Shown here in pieces: positions 1 through 6,452 of a stretch of DNA of 10,610 nt. The position numbers and the translations under genes are program-made. Origin of the DNA: an uncultured Collinsella sp. Lineage in GTDB: Bacteria > Actinomycetota > Coriobacteriia > Coriobacteriales > Coriobacteriaceae. The stretch is taken from the NCBI GenBank assembly GCA_902490325.1, contig CABUDJ010000069.1, positions 1-10,610 on the forward strand. The letters are read 5' to 3'. A model generated the notes under the pieces. The model saw only the letters and a program-made list of their open reading frames with translations, searched no databases and was not told the DNA's origin. Positions within the stretch are counted from its first letter, which is position 1. Each line of letters opens with the position of its first letter.

Positions 1-38
1 CGACGCTGCGCGGGCACCAGAGCGACAACTTGTCATTC

Positions 39-80
39 AAAGAGGACGGCATGACCAGAAGGTCTATGCCGTCCTCTTTT
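39..80 (+). terminator. Rho-independent terminator of a gene left of the window
   Basis: A 14-bp perfect stem (39-52 with 66-79) continues after a one-base bulge into a 4-bp inner stem (53-56 with 61-64) around an AGAA loop, and ends in TTTT at 77-80. The stem is flanked by A-rich sequence on the left, so it may work in both directions. No gene end can be recognised in bases 1-38, so the gene it terminates lies left of the window or was not identified. Confidence 0.6.
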
Positions 81-172
81 CATGCCAATTTGTTCGCTCT
101 GGCGGGCGCTCGCTGTCCGTCCTCTACCTGTGGCGCCTTCGTGGTCCAAAGTAGCCGTTGGACGTTCTTAAA

Positions 173-182
173 TGACTAGTCA
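173..182. repeat. Perfect 10-bp palindrome TGACTAGTCA
   Basis: The ten bases TGACTAGTCA equal their own reverse complement and end one base before the large inverted repeat at 184-253. It could be an edge of that element, a protein-binding site, or chance. Nothing else in the window repeats it. Confidence 0.3.
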
Positions 183-183
183 G

Positions 184-253
184 AATGAGAGTGGATAATC
201 TCCCGATTTTGGCCTGAATGTTGGCTCAAAGTGGGAGATTATCCACTCTCATT
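184..253. repeat. Long perfect inverted repeat (21-bp arms)
   Basis: Bases 184-204 and 233-253 are exact reverse complements over 21 bp, separated by a 28-base spacer. The arms contain GAGTGGATAATC and its complement. It lies between the terminator at 39-80 and the end of pdxT. Neither side has a good T-run, so it is not a textbook terminator, although transcripts of pdxST reading through would fold here. It could be a dispersed palindromic element, an mRNA-end stabilising hairpin, or a protein-binding site. The repeat itself is certain; its role is unknown. Confidence 0.75.
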
Positions 254-291
254 TGTTATGTGTCCGAAAATCCACGCTCGTTCTACTTTGC

Positions 292-879
292 CTACATTTG
301 TAGGAACAGTTCGTGGAGGCGGGTGTCTTCGTCGAGTTCGGGGTGGAAGGTAACGCCCAGTTGGTTGCCCTGGCGGGCGGCAACGATACGCCCGTCGACT
401 TCGGCCAAGGCCTTGGCGTCGCCGTGGACCTCGACGATGCGGGGCGCGCGGATAAACGTCAGCGGTACTTCACCGTCGATGCCGGCTACCTGCCCACTGG
501 TTCGAAAGCTGCCGAGCTGTCGGCCGTAGGCATTACGCTCAACAAGCACATCCATGGTTGCCAGACGTGACGCGCTCTTATCGTCATGGGCGGCAAGGTC
601 CTGAGCCAGCAGAATCAAACCGGCGCAGGTGCCCAGCACGGGCATGCCCTCAACAATACGTTCGCGAAGCTCGTCGAGCATGCCCAACTCATCAAGTAGC
701 TTGCCTTGAACGGTGGACTCGCCGCCAGGGAGAACCAGACGATCAAAGTCCTGCTTCAAATCAGCCGCTTGCCTCAGCTCAATGCATCGTGCGCCCAGCT
801 CGGACAGTCTTGCCTCGTGCTCGGCAAAAGCGCCTTGGACCGCCAGCACGGCGACCGACTGGCCTGCGTAATCGCTCAT
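292..879 (-). CDS. pdxT: Pyridoxal 5'-phosphate synthase, glutaminase subunit
   Basis: This is the class I glutamine amidotransferase of the DXP-independent (PdxS/PdxT) vitamin B6 pathway. It hydrolyses glutamine and passes ammonia to PdxS in the cytosolic synthase complex. The 195-residue product is full length. The catalytic triad is visible: Cys85 in GTCAGL, and His179 and Glu181 in FHPEL. The family motifs GGEST (52-56), RNAYGRQ (115-121) and FIRAP (142-146) are also present. The ATG at 879 has an AAAGGA ribosome binding site six bases upstream. It starts 20 bases after the pdxS stop, so the two genes are almost surely co-transcribed. The stop codon sits in a small palindrome (291-304). 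Confidence 0.97.
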   Translation of the reverse strand: MSDYAGQSVAVLAVQGAFAEHEARLSELGARCIELRQAADLKQDFDRLVLPGGESTVQGKLLDELGMLDELRERIVEGMPVLGTCAGLILLAQDLAAHDDKSASRLATMDVLVERNAYGRQLGSFRTSGQVAGIDGEVPLTFIRAPRIVEVHGDAKALAEVDGRIVAARQGNQLGVTFHPELDEDTRLHELFLQM

Positions 880-899
880 GTGCGATCCTTTCTGCCGGA

Positions 900-1790
900 C
901 TAGCGTCCGCGCTCCTCCATGATGATCTCGATCTCGTCGGCGTTGATGCCGACCATGGCCTCGCCCAGGTCCTCCGAAAGCTCGGCGATGAGCTTGGCAT
1001 CGGTGAAGTTGGCGACGGCCTTGACGATGGCGGCGGCACGCTTGGCGGGGTCGCCGCTCTTAAAGATGCCCGAGCCCACAAAGACGCCCTCGGCACCCAG
1101 CTGCATCATCAGCGCAGCGTCTGCAGGGGTTGCCACGCCGCCAGCGGCAAAGTTCACGACGGGGAGCTTGCCCGTGGCGTGGACCTCGCGTACCAGCTCG
1201 ACCGGAACCTGCAGCTGTTTGGCCGCCTCAAAGAGCTCGTCGTCGCGCAGGGCAACAACGTCGCGGATTTGCTTTTGGATCTTGCGCATGTGGCGCACGG
1301 CCTGGACAACGTCGCCCGTGCCCGGCTCGCCCTTGGTGCGGATCATCGTAGCGCCCTCGGCGACGCGGCGCAGCGCCTCGCCCAGGTCGCGGGCACCGCA
1401 GACAAACGGGACGTCAAACTGGGTCTTGTCGATATGGTAGACATCGTCGGCGGGGGAGAGAACCTCGGACTCATCGATGTAGTCGATCTCGATGGCCTGC
1501 AGGACCTGGGCCTCGACGATATGGCCGATGCGGCACTTGGCCATAACAGGGATGGAGACGGCCTCCTGGATGCCCTTGATCATCTTGGGGTCGCTCATGC
1601 GCGACACGCCGCCGGCGGCGCGGATGTCGGCCGGGATGCGCTCGAGTGCCATGACGGCGCAGGCGCCTGCCTCCTCGGCGATGCGTGCCTGCTCGGGCGT
1701 GGTGACGTCCATGATGACGCCGCCCTTGAGCATCTGCGCGAGCTCGCGATTGAGTTTGACGCGATCGGCCTTGCTGGTCTGTTCTGCCAT
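900..1790 (-). CDS. pdxS: Pyridoxal 5'-phosphate synthase, synthase subunit
   Basis: PdxS condenses ribose 5-phosphate (or ribulose 5-phosphate), glyceraldehyde 3-phosphate and ammonia from PdxT into PLP, as a (beta/alpha)8-barrel that forms dodecamers in studied members. From the chosen start the protein has 296 residues, normal for the family. The residues corresponding to the studied active site are present: Asp28 (IMDVTT), the substrate-imine Lys85 (VMAKCRIGH) and Lys153 (IRTKGEPGTG). The phosphate-binding GSGIFKS loop lies near the C-terminus. The frame stays open 14 codons further to 1832, but the ATG at 1790 is preferred because AAGGGAG lies five bases upstream and the family's N-terminus begins there. 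It is the first gene of pdxST and is divergent from the MocR regulator at 1936. Confidence 0.98.
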   Translation of the reverse strand: MAEQTSKADRVKLNRELAQMLKGGVIMDVTTPEQARIAEEAGACAVMALERIPADIRAAGGVSRMSDPKMIKGIQEAVSIPVMAKCRIGHIVEAQVLQAIEIDYIDESEVLSPADDVYHIDKTQFDVPFVCGARDLGEALRRVAEGATMIRTKGEPGTGDVVQAVRHMRKIQKQIRDVVALRDDELFEAAKQLQVPVELVREVHATGKLPVVNFAAGGVATPADAALMMQLGAEGVFVGSGIFKSGDPAKRAAAIVKAVANFTDAKLIAELSEDLGEAMVGINADEIEIIMEERGR

Positions 1791-1935
1791 GGTTGCTCCC
1801 TTGGTTGGCATGTGTATTGCTTGACGGAACATCCTATAGGGGAGCTGGGTATGGCGGAATAATCAGTTTTAGAGATAATAATAAGGTCAGACTAATACCA
1901 GATTGAATGATGCGATAAGGTCAGGTGGCTAACTC
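1791..1935. promoter_or_regulatory. Divergent pdxST / pdxR control region with direct repeats
   Basis: This 145-bp spacer must hold the promoters of pdxST (minus) and the MocR-type regulator (plus). ATAAGGTCAG occurs twice in the same orientation, at 1881-1890 and 1915-1924, 34 bp apart (about three helical turns). Characterised PdxR proteins bind direct repeats between their gene and pdxST, so these are candidate operators. The second copy overlaps the regulator's ribosome binding region (AGGTGG at 1923-1928), which would suit autorepression. Candidate -10 boxes are TAGGAT on the minus strand near 1836-1841 and a TAATAAT stretch near 1875-1881 on the plus strand. Neither has a convincing -35, consistent with activator dependence. 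The repeats are observed; their function is inferred. Confidence 0.5.
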
Positions 1936-3351
1936 ATGCTTGACTACAATTTGGAACAACGTGGCGAATCATCGCTCTATGAGTATGTTTACCAGCAAAT
2001 TCGAGACGATATCGTTGCCGGTCGCATTGCGGCGGGGGAGCACCTGCCCTCCAAACGTGCCTTTGCCAGTCATCTGGGAATTAGCGTGATTACTATCGAG
2101 AATGCATATAGTCAGTTGCTTGCCGAGGGCTATATTTGCTCAAAGCCGCGTCGCGGCTACTACGCGTGCGAGCTTCCCGAAGCCCCGGTTCTGGCTTCGG
2201 CCGAGACAGAGCTCGATCGAGATTCCGCTGCTGCGGGCTCTAACGCACATGATGCTGGCGAGCAGCCTGAGCAATTCGCTCCGCTCTCTCCCTCCGCCTT
2301 GGAAGCCGCACGCCTCTGGCAAAGTGCTCTGCGGGCGACGTTGACGTCCGAAGATGAGCGCGAAATTTTCTCGCCCGCCCCCGCGCAAGGTACCGCGCGG
2401 CTGCGGTGCGCAATTGCACATCATCTTCGCGGGACGAGGGGCATGAATGTCAATCCCGACAACATCGTCATCGGTGCGGGCGCTCAGCTGCTTGACACGA
2501 TGCTGGTTCAGCTGCTTGGCGCGGACAAGACATACGCCGTCGAGGACCCGGGCTACTTGCGTCTGACGCGCATCTATCAGGCCATGGGCTGCGAAGTGCG
2601 GCATGTCCCGTTGGATGGTGAGGGAGTTAACTTGGGCGAGCTGCTCGATGCCGGGGCGGACGTCCTTCACCTCATGCCGTCCCATCAGTATCCGACTGGC
2701 CTGGTGACGAGCATCGCACGTCGCTACGCACTGCTGAGCTGGGCTGCCGAGCGGCCGGGTCGATATCTCATTGAGGACGATTTCGATTGCGAGTTTCGCC
2801 TTGCTGGCAAGCCGATCCCTGCGCTTGCATCGATTGATGCCGCCCAATCGGTCATCTACACCAACACTTTTTCTAAGAGCCTGTCATCGGCTCTGCGCTT
2901 GGCTTACATGGTCCTTCCCGATGAGCTCATGGAACGATTTAGGCGCGAGCTGGGCTTCTACGCCTCGTCGGTCAGCTCCGTAGATCAGGTGGCGTTGGCG
3001 CGCTTGCTCGAATCGGGTGATTACGAGCGACATGTGAACCGCGTGCGCGTTCGTGCTCGTGAGGCGCGTGATGGCCTGGTGGCGCTTGTGCGGAAGGCGT
3101 TTCCGGCAGGAGAGGTGTCGATTGAGCATGCGGATGCGGGTCTTTACTGCGTTTTGGCGCCGGCAAGCGACAAAGTGGGGGATGGTCTCATTCGTGCTAT
3201 CGCCGATGTCGGCATCCCTTACGTCAACATTGACGATTGCCTATGGGCAAACGATCAGACGACGATTCAGAGGACTACGCGCCGCGTCCTCATCCAATAC
3301 GACGACCTGAGCCCTCAAGTGCTCGATGCCCTACAAAAGCAGCTGCAATAA
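1936..3351 (+). CDS. pdxR: MocR/PdxR-type regulator of PLP synthesis (GntR + aminotransferase domains)
   Basis: A 471-residue cytosolic transcription factor. Residues about 12-78 form a GntR-type winged helix (LPSKRAFASHLGIS, then TIENAYSQLLAEGY). A poorly conserved, acidic and alanine-rich linker spans about 80-120. The rest is a fold type I aminotransferase-like domain with EDPGY (203-207), PSHQYPTG (248-255), EDDFDCEFR (280-288) and the PLP-binding Lys314 in TFSKSL. Such proteins sense PLP through this domain rather than catalyse. The gene is divergent from pdxST, the classic PdxR arrangement, in which the protein activates pdxST when PLP is low and usually represses itself. The ATG at 1936 has AGGTGG seven bases upstream. 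The family is certain; the pdxST target is inferred from position. Confidence 0.93.
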   Translation: MLDYNLEQRGESSLYEYVYQQIRDDIVAGRIAAGEHLPSKRAFASHLGISVITIENAYSQLLAEGYICSKPRRGYYACELPEAPVLASAETELDRDSAAAGSNAHDAGEQPEQFAPLSPSALEAARLWQSALRATLTSEDEREIFSPAPAQGTARLRCAIAHHLRGTRGMNVNPDNIVIGAGAQLLDTMLVQLLGADKTYAVEDPGYLRLTRIYQAMGCEVRHVPLDGEGVNLGELLDAGADVLHLMPSHQYPTGLVTSIARRYALLSWAAERPGRYLIEDDFDCEFRLAGKPIPALASIDAAQSVIYTNTFSKSLSSALRLAYMVLPDELMERFRRELGFYASSVSSVDQVALARLLESGDYERHVNRVRVRAREARDGLVALVRKAFPAGEVSIEHADAGLYCVLAPASDKVGDGLIRAIADVGIPYVNIDDCLWANDQTTIQRTTRRVLIQYDDLSPQVLDALQKQLQ

Positions 3352-3358
3352 AGCCACG

Positions 3359-3389
3359 AAAAAGGCCCGAACCAATACGGTCCGGGCCT
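3359..3389 (-). terminator. Terminator of the rubrerythrin gene
   Basis: Arms 3363-3373 and 3379-3389 pair over 11 bp with one mismatch around a 5-base loop. Read on the minus strand the GC-rich stem is followed by TTTTT (3363-3359), the usual form for ending the rubrerythrin transcript. On the plus strand no T-run follows, so termination of the convergent regulator gene here would be weaker. Confidence 0.8.
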
Positions 3390-3423
3390 CATCGAGCTAG
3401 AGGTTATGTCTCAAGCGGTTGGC

Positions 3424-3984
3424 TTAGCCAAAGTAGCGCTTGAGCAGGCCGGCGAAAGCCTTGCCGTGGCGAGCTTCGTCGCGAGCCATCTCGTGCACGG
3501 TGTCGTGGATGGCATCGAGACCAGCGGCCTTGGCGCGCTTGGCAAGATCGGTCTTGCCGGCGGTGGCGCCGTTCTCGGCCTCAACGCGCATCTCGAGGTT
3601 CTTCTTGGTGGAGTCGGTCACGACCTCGCCCAGGAGCTCAGCGAACTTGGCGGCGTGCTCGGCCTCCTCGTGGGCAGCCTTCTCCCAGTACAGGCCGATC
3701 TCGGGGTAGCCCTCGCGATGAGCGACGCGAGCCATGGCCAGGTACATACCGACCTCGGAGCACTCGCCCTCAAAGTTGGCGCGCAGGTCGGCAACGATGT
3801 CCTCGGAGACGCCCTCCATCTTGGCGACGCCCACGACGTGCTCGGCAGCCCACTCGAGCTGACCCTCCTCCTGCTTCAGGAAGCGAGAACCGGGAACGCC
3901 GCACTGGGGGCACTTGAAGTCCTCGGGCAGCTGGTCGCCGTCGAACTCTTCCACATAACCGCAAACGGGGCAAACAAACTTCAT
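3424..3984 (-). CDS. Rubrerythrin with N-terminal rubredoxin domain (reverse rubrerythrin type)
   Basis: A 186-residue non-haem iron protein that typically reduces hydrogen peroxide or oxygen in the cytosol of anaerobes. The rubredoxin-like domain comes first: Cys5-x2-Cys8 and Cys25-x2-Cys28, holding one Fe(Cys)4. The ferritin-like four-helix domain follows, with two ExxH motifs (Glu107-His110 and Glu170-His173) and further glutamates (Glu73 or Glu75, Glu96, Glu136) able to serve a di-iron site. Classical rubrerythrins have the opposite order, hence 'reverse'. The frame extends to 4077, but the ATG at 3984 is preferred: it directly begins the rubredoxin fold, has AAAGGA seven bases upstream, and a good promoter overlaps the longer start. 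The gene is monocistronic, with its own terminator. Confidence 0.93.
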   Translation of the reverse strand: MKFVCPVCGYVEEFDGDQLPEDFKCPQCGVPGSRFLKQEEGQLEWAAEHVVGVAKMEGVSEDIVADLRANFEGECSEVGMYLAMARVAHREGYPEIGLYWEKAAHEEAEHAAKFAELLGEVVTDSTKKNLEMRVEAENGATAGKTDLAKRAKAAGLDAIHDTVHEMARDEARHGKAFAGLLKRYFG

Positions 3985-3988
3985 GATT

Positions 3989-4003
3989 CGATCCTTTCGA
4001 TCG
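3989..4003 (-). promoter_or_regulatory. Small hairpin presenting the rubrerythrin ribosome binding site
   Basis: CGATC (3989-3993) and GATCG (3999-4003) can pair around a 5-base loop. Read on the minus strand, the loop and the first base of the closing stem contain AAAGG, the Shine-Dalgarno of rubrerythrin. Five pairs are marginal, so a regulatory role is speculative. Confidence 0.25.
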
Positions 4004-4020
4004 ATGGCGATTGTGCGCTC

Positions 4021-4049
4021 GTCCGGTCCCGTAAGGGCCCTCTCCGGAC
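4021..4049 (-). promoter_or_regulatory. Stem-loop in the rubrerythrin 5' leader
   Basis: GTCCGG (4021-4026) pairs with CCGGAC (4044-4049), with a possible inner CCC/GGG helix (4028-4030 with 4035-4037). It lies within the roughly 80-base leader predicted from the promoter at 4069-4096. It may stabilise the transcript or be incidental. No known riboswitch class is recognised. Confidence 0.3.
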
Positions 4050-4068
4050 GTGCGTCTTGACGAGTTCT

Positions 4069-4096
4069 ATTATCCATAAATGAGACTGAATGTGAA
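4069..4096 (-). promoter_or_regulatory. Sigma-70-type promoter of the rubrerythrin gene
   Basis: On the minus strand TTCACA (4096-4091) is followed after 16 bases by GATAAT (4074-4069). Each hexamer differs from the TTGACA/TATAAT consensus at one position. The region is AT-rich compared with its surroundings. Transcription would start near 4062 and give a leader of about 80 bases. No operator was recognised. Confidence 0.6.
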
Positions 4097-4141
4097 GCCT
4101 ATTAGGAATGATTTTTAATAAAACAATTTAGCCGCAGCCGT

Positions 4142-5035
4142 CTAACAACGTCCGCATAGTCCGCAGCGGACGCAGCCGTTGCAGATGAACTTGCTTCCGC
4201 AGGTTTCGCACCACTCAAAATACGGTGGATCCCAGAGCTCCGAACTGGGGATTTCCAGGCCGAGCGGATCCCTTAGGTCCCATTCGATTTGGCGGCCGCG
4301 GTGTTGGAGGCCTGATTTCCACGCCTGCTCGCTTTGCAGGTTTTTGCTGCGAAGGTGATATGTTCGCCCGTCCTTAACGAAGGTGCTTCCGGTTTCGATG
4401 AAGGCGAACGTCGCATTTGCCGCCACGCATTCAGCATGCAGCTGGCGCACCCATTCGTAATGGCAGGGACGCGCTCCCGCGTAGTTTTCTCCGCCTGCGA
4501 TGACCTGCTCGATCCCATCGGGCTTTCCAAGGCTACCGGGGGCGGCTTTTTCGACCGACACGCTTCCAATAAACGGCGCACACATGATGCCGCGGTGTGC
4601 TGCCGGCGTGGCGAGCAGGAGGGGAATCCGTTCATTTGCCCTGCGCTGGTTTTCGCAGGTTACGTTGAGCATGACGTTTTGCCAGCCATCGCCCCAGTCG
4701 CTGGGCAGACAGTCGCAAAAACGCTCGGGACGTTTGGTCAGAATGAAGAACTTTACGTCGGGCCTCTGGCGAATGATATCCCATACTTCTGGTCGCCAGG
4801 GATCGGCCTCGGGCAACAAGAAGTCGCTCGTCATGCAGATGCGGATAAGCTCGCCGGCGCGAACTTTGTAGCTACCGTCTCGGCGGCGTTGGAGGGGATA
4901 GGTAAAGCCCGACTTGCTTTTGCTAATCACGGAAGGGTCGATACCGCGTTGCCCGTCCATGTAATACATGTAGCAGTTGTCGCATCCCTCGCTGACGCGC
5001 GTGCAGCCATGCCAGGGGTTCCAGATGTCATGCAC
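4142..5035 (-). CDS. DUF5131 / phage Gp37-Gp68-like protein with cysteine-rich tail
   Basis: A 297-residue protein of the DUF5131 family, found in phages and in bacterial chromosomes. Its function is not established. Family signatures: the N-terminal WNPWHGC...GCDNCY block (Cys11, Cys18, Cys21), CMTSDFLLPEAD (67-78), ILTKRPERF (98-106) and VIAGGENYAGARP (178-190). The N-terminal cysteines suggest a metal or Fe-S site; a radical-SAM-like barrel is possible but unproven. The last 22 residues carry seven cysteines (276, 279, 285, 288, 291, 294, 297), probably binding zinc or Fe-S. The start is GTG (5035-5033), supported by AAAGGAGG seven bases upstream and by the family motif beginning at once. 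It is divergent from the alcohol dehydrogenase. No other phage gene is nearby, and no clear terminator follows. Confidence 0.85.
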   Translation of the reverse strand: MHDIWNPWHGCTRVSEGCDNCYMYYMDGQRGIDPSVISKSKSGFTYPLQRRRDGSYKVRAGELIRICMTSDFLLPEADPWRPEVWDIIRQRPDVKFFILTKRPERFCDCLPSDWGDGWQNVMLNVTCENQRRANERIPLLLATPAAHRGIMCAPFIGSVSVEKAAPGSLGKPDGIEQVIAGGENYAGARPCHYEWVRQLHAECVAANATFAFIETGSTFVKDGRTYHLRSKNLQSEQAWKSGLQHRGRQIEWDLRDPLGLEIPSSELWDPPYFEWCETCGSKFICNGCVRCGLCGRC

Positions 5036-5042
5036 CTTTGCG

Positions 5043-5050
5043 CCTCCTTT
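5043..5050 (-). promoter_or_regulatory. Strong ribosome binding site that fixes the GTG start of the DUF5131 gene
   Basis: AAAGGAGG on the minus strand lies seven bases upstream of GTG at 5035-5033. An ATG four bases downstream (5031-5029) is in another frame, so this site decides the unusual start. Confidence 0.75.
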
Positions 5051-5171
5051 GCGGCGGACGTGAATCCAATGGACCCTGAAAGACTAACACCGGATGACGC
5101 CAAGCAGCTCCGAACAATATGAAGATGTTGATTGATTGACGTTTGGCAGGTTGCCTGCGCTCCTCGATGAG

Positions 5172-5177
5172 TACAAT
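5172..5177 (+). promoter_or_regulatory. Possible -10 box for the alcohol/aldehyde dehydrogenase operon
   Basis: TACAAT lies 46 bases before the ATG at 5224 in the 188-bp divergent spacer. TTGCCT at 5151-5156 could be a -35 but with a short 15-base spacer. No operator repeats were recognised, so this is a weak prediction. Confidence 0.3.
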
Positions 5178-5223
5178 CGGTCGAGCAAATGTTGACCCAT
5201 CAACAAATGAAGGAGTTTCCTTT

Positions 5224-6444
5224 ATGCATCTAGCCCGTCGTGCCTGGTGCCGAACATATCAGACGGTTTTTCGCATCGCATTGCCGATCCTGCCCTATAC
5301 CGAGCCGCGCATTTTGGAGCATGCCGAGGATGTACCCGCGGTACTTCAAAAGCGCTCGATCAAGCACGTTCTCATTGTGACGGACCCCGGCATTGCCCGT
5401 TTGGGACTCACGGCATCACTCGAGAGCGCACTTGCGGCAAAGGGAATTGGCGTTACGGTCTATGCCGAAACGCGTGCGAACCCCACGGTCTCGAATGTAG
5501 AGGAAGCGGCGGCGCTGTATCGCGAGAACGACTGTCGGGCCATTATCGGCTTTGGTGGCGGTTCGGCCATGGACTGCGCCAAGGGCGTGGGCGCGCGCAT
5601 TGCGCAGCCAAACAAGCCCATCAACAAGATGCGCGGCCTGCTGCGCGTCCACCGTCTCCTGCCGCTGCTTATCGCGGTTCCCACTACCGCCGGAACGGGA
5701 AGCGAAGTCACGCTCGCGGCGGTTATCACCGACGACGAGACGCACTATAAGTACCCCATCAACGACTTTGTGCTCATCCCGCGCTTTGCGGTGCACGATC
5801 CCGAGTTTACGCGTGGCCTGCCTGCTGCCATTACGGGACAGACGGGCATGGATGCCCTGACGCATGCCGTAGAGGCCTTTGTCGGCCGCAGCACTACGCC
5901 CTACACGCGCAAGATGGCGCGCCAGGCGGTTCAGCTCATCCACGACAATTTGCTCGAGGCCTATGAACATGGCGACAACATGCGTGCGCGCCGCAATATG
6001 CTTTCGGCGGCGTATAAGGCGGGCGTCGCATTTACGCGCTCCTATGTCGGATACGTGCACGCCATCGCGCACAGCTTGGGCGGGCGTTACGGGATTCCCC
6101 ACGGCTTGGCCAACGCCATCATCCTGCCGCACATGCTTCGCGCCTATGGCGAAGCTGCTGCTCCCAAGCTCGCCGATCTCGCCCGCATGGCCGGCATTGC
6201 GCCGGCTAATGCGCTGGACAACGTGGCTGCTGAGGCCTTTATCGATTGGGTCGACCGCATGAACGCCGCCTTGGGCATACCCAAATATGTGACGGGCATT
6301 CGCCGCTCCGATATTCCACAAATGGCGGCCCATGCCGATGCCGAGGCCAATCCGCTATACCCCGTTCCGCTTCTAATGGACCGTTTGGAGCTCGAGCGTA
6401 TGTACGAGGTCGTCGCGGGTGGTATGTTTGAGGGCGAGAATTAG
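5224..6444 (+). CDS. Iron-containing alcohol dehydrogenase (group III)
   Basis: A 406-residue cytosolic NAD(P)-dependent alcohol dehydrogenase of the FucO/GldA superfamily. Domain 1 has the nucleotide-binding loop FGGGSAMDCAK (110-120) and PTTAGTGSE (153-161). The helical domain has the metal ligands, by analogy with FucO: Asp210 and His214 in GMDALTHAVEAF, His279 in GYVHAIAHSLGG and His293 in GIPHG. The frame is open back to 5143, but the ATG at 5224 is chosen because GAAGGAG lies eight bases upstream. About 25 basic and hydrophobic residues precede the fold core, slightly longer than usual. The stop is eight bases before the aldehyde dehydrogenase start, so the two form an operon. The substrate cannot be read from sequence. 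Confidence 0.93.
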   Translation: MHLARRAWCRTYQTVFRIALPILPYTEPRILEHAEDVPAVLQKRSIKHVLIVTDPGIARLGLTASLESALAAKGIGVTVYAETRANPTVSNVEEAAALYRENDCRAIIGFGGGSAMDCAKGVGARIAQPNKPINKMRGLLRVHRLLPLLIAVPTTAGTGSEVTLAAVITDDETHYKYPINDFVLIPRFAVHDPEFTRGLPAAITGQTGMDALTHAVEAFVGRSTTPYTRKMARQAVQLIHDNLLEAYEHGDNMRARRNMLSAAYKAGVAFTRSYVGYVHAIAHSLGGRYGIPHGLANAIILPHMLRAYGEAAAPKLADLARMAGIAPANALDNVAAEAFIDWVDRMNAALGIPKYVTGIRRSDIPQMAAHADAEANPLYPVPLLMDRLELERMYEVVAGGMFEGEN

Positions 6445-6452
6445 GAGGGTCC

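Noticed and set aside
3..179. Open frame at the left edge that could be the end of an upstream gene
   Set aside because: Two frames are open here by chance, both run through the terminator hairpin at 39-80, and neither shows a recognisable protein.
1791..1832. Longer pdxS start adding 14 residues
   Set aside because: The ATG at 1790 has a well-spaced AAGGGAG and matches the family N-terminus; the upstream ATG has no comparable site.
558..1862. Long 434-codon open frame opposite pdxS and pdxT
   Set aside because: It is antisense to two genes with complete catalytic motifs, has low-complexity Asp/Leu/Gly composition and no ribosome binding site. It reflects GC-rich codon bias.
3985..4077. Longer rubrerythrin start adding 31 residues
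   Set aside because: The added residues do not resemble the family, and a good promoter (-10 at 4069-4074) places the transcript start inside this stretch.
3406..4083. 225-codon plus-strand frame opposite rubrerythrin
   Set aside because: The rubredoxin and ExxH motifs on the minus strand are unambiguous, and the frame crosses the rubrerythrin terminator region and promoter.
4142..5035. Prophage remnant suggested by the Gp37/Gp68-like protein
   Set aside because: No integrase, capsid, tail or attachment site is nearby, and base composition matches the neighbours; DUF5131 genes also occur alone in chromosomes.
4334..5122. 262-codon plus-strand frame opposite the DUF5131 gene
   Set aside because: DUF5131 motifs and a strong ribosome binding site support the minus strand; this frame shows no family.
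5143..5223. TTG-initiated extension of the alcohol dehydrogenase
   Set aside because: It is a rare start without a ribosome binding site, while GAAGGAG sits eight bases before the ATG at 5224.
5416..6333. 305-codon minus-strand frame opposite the alcohol dehydrogenase
   Set aside because: The cofactor and metal motifs of the alcohol dehydrogenase establish the plus strand as coding.
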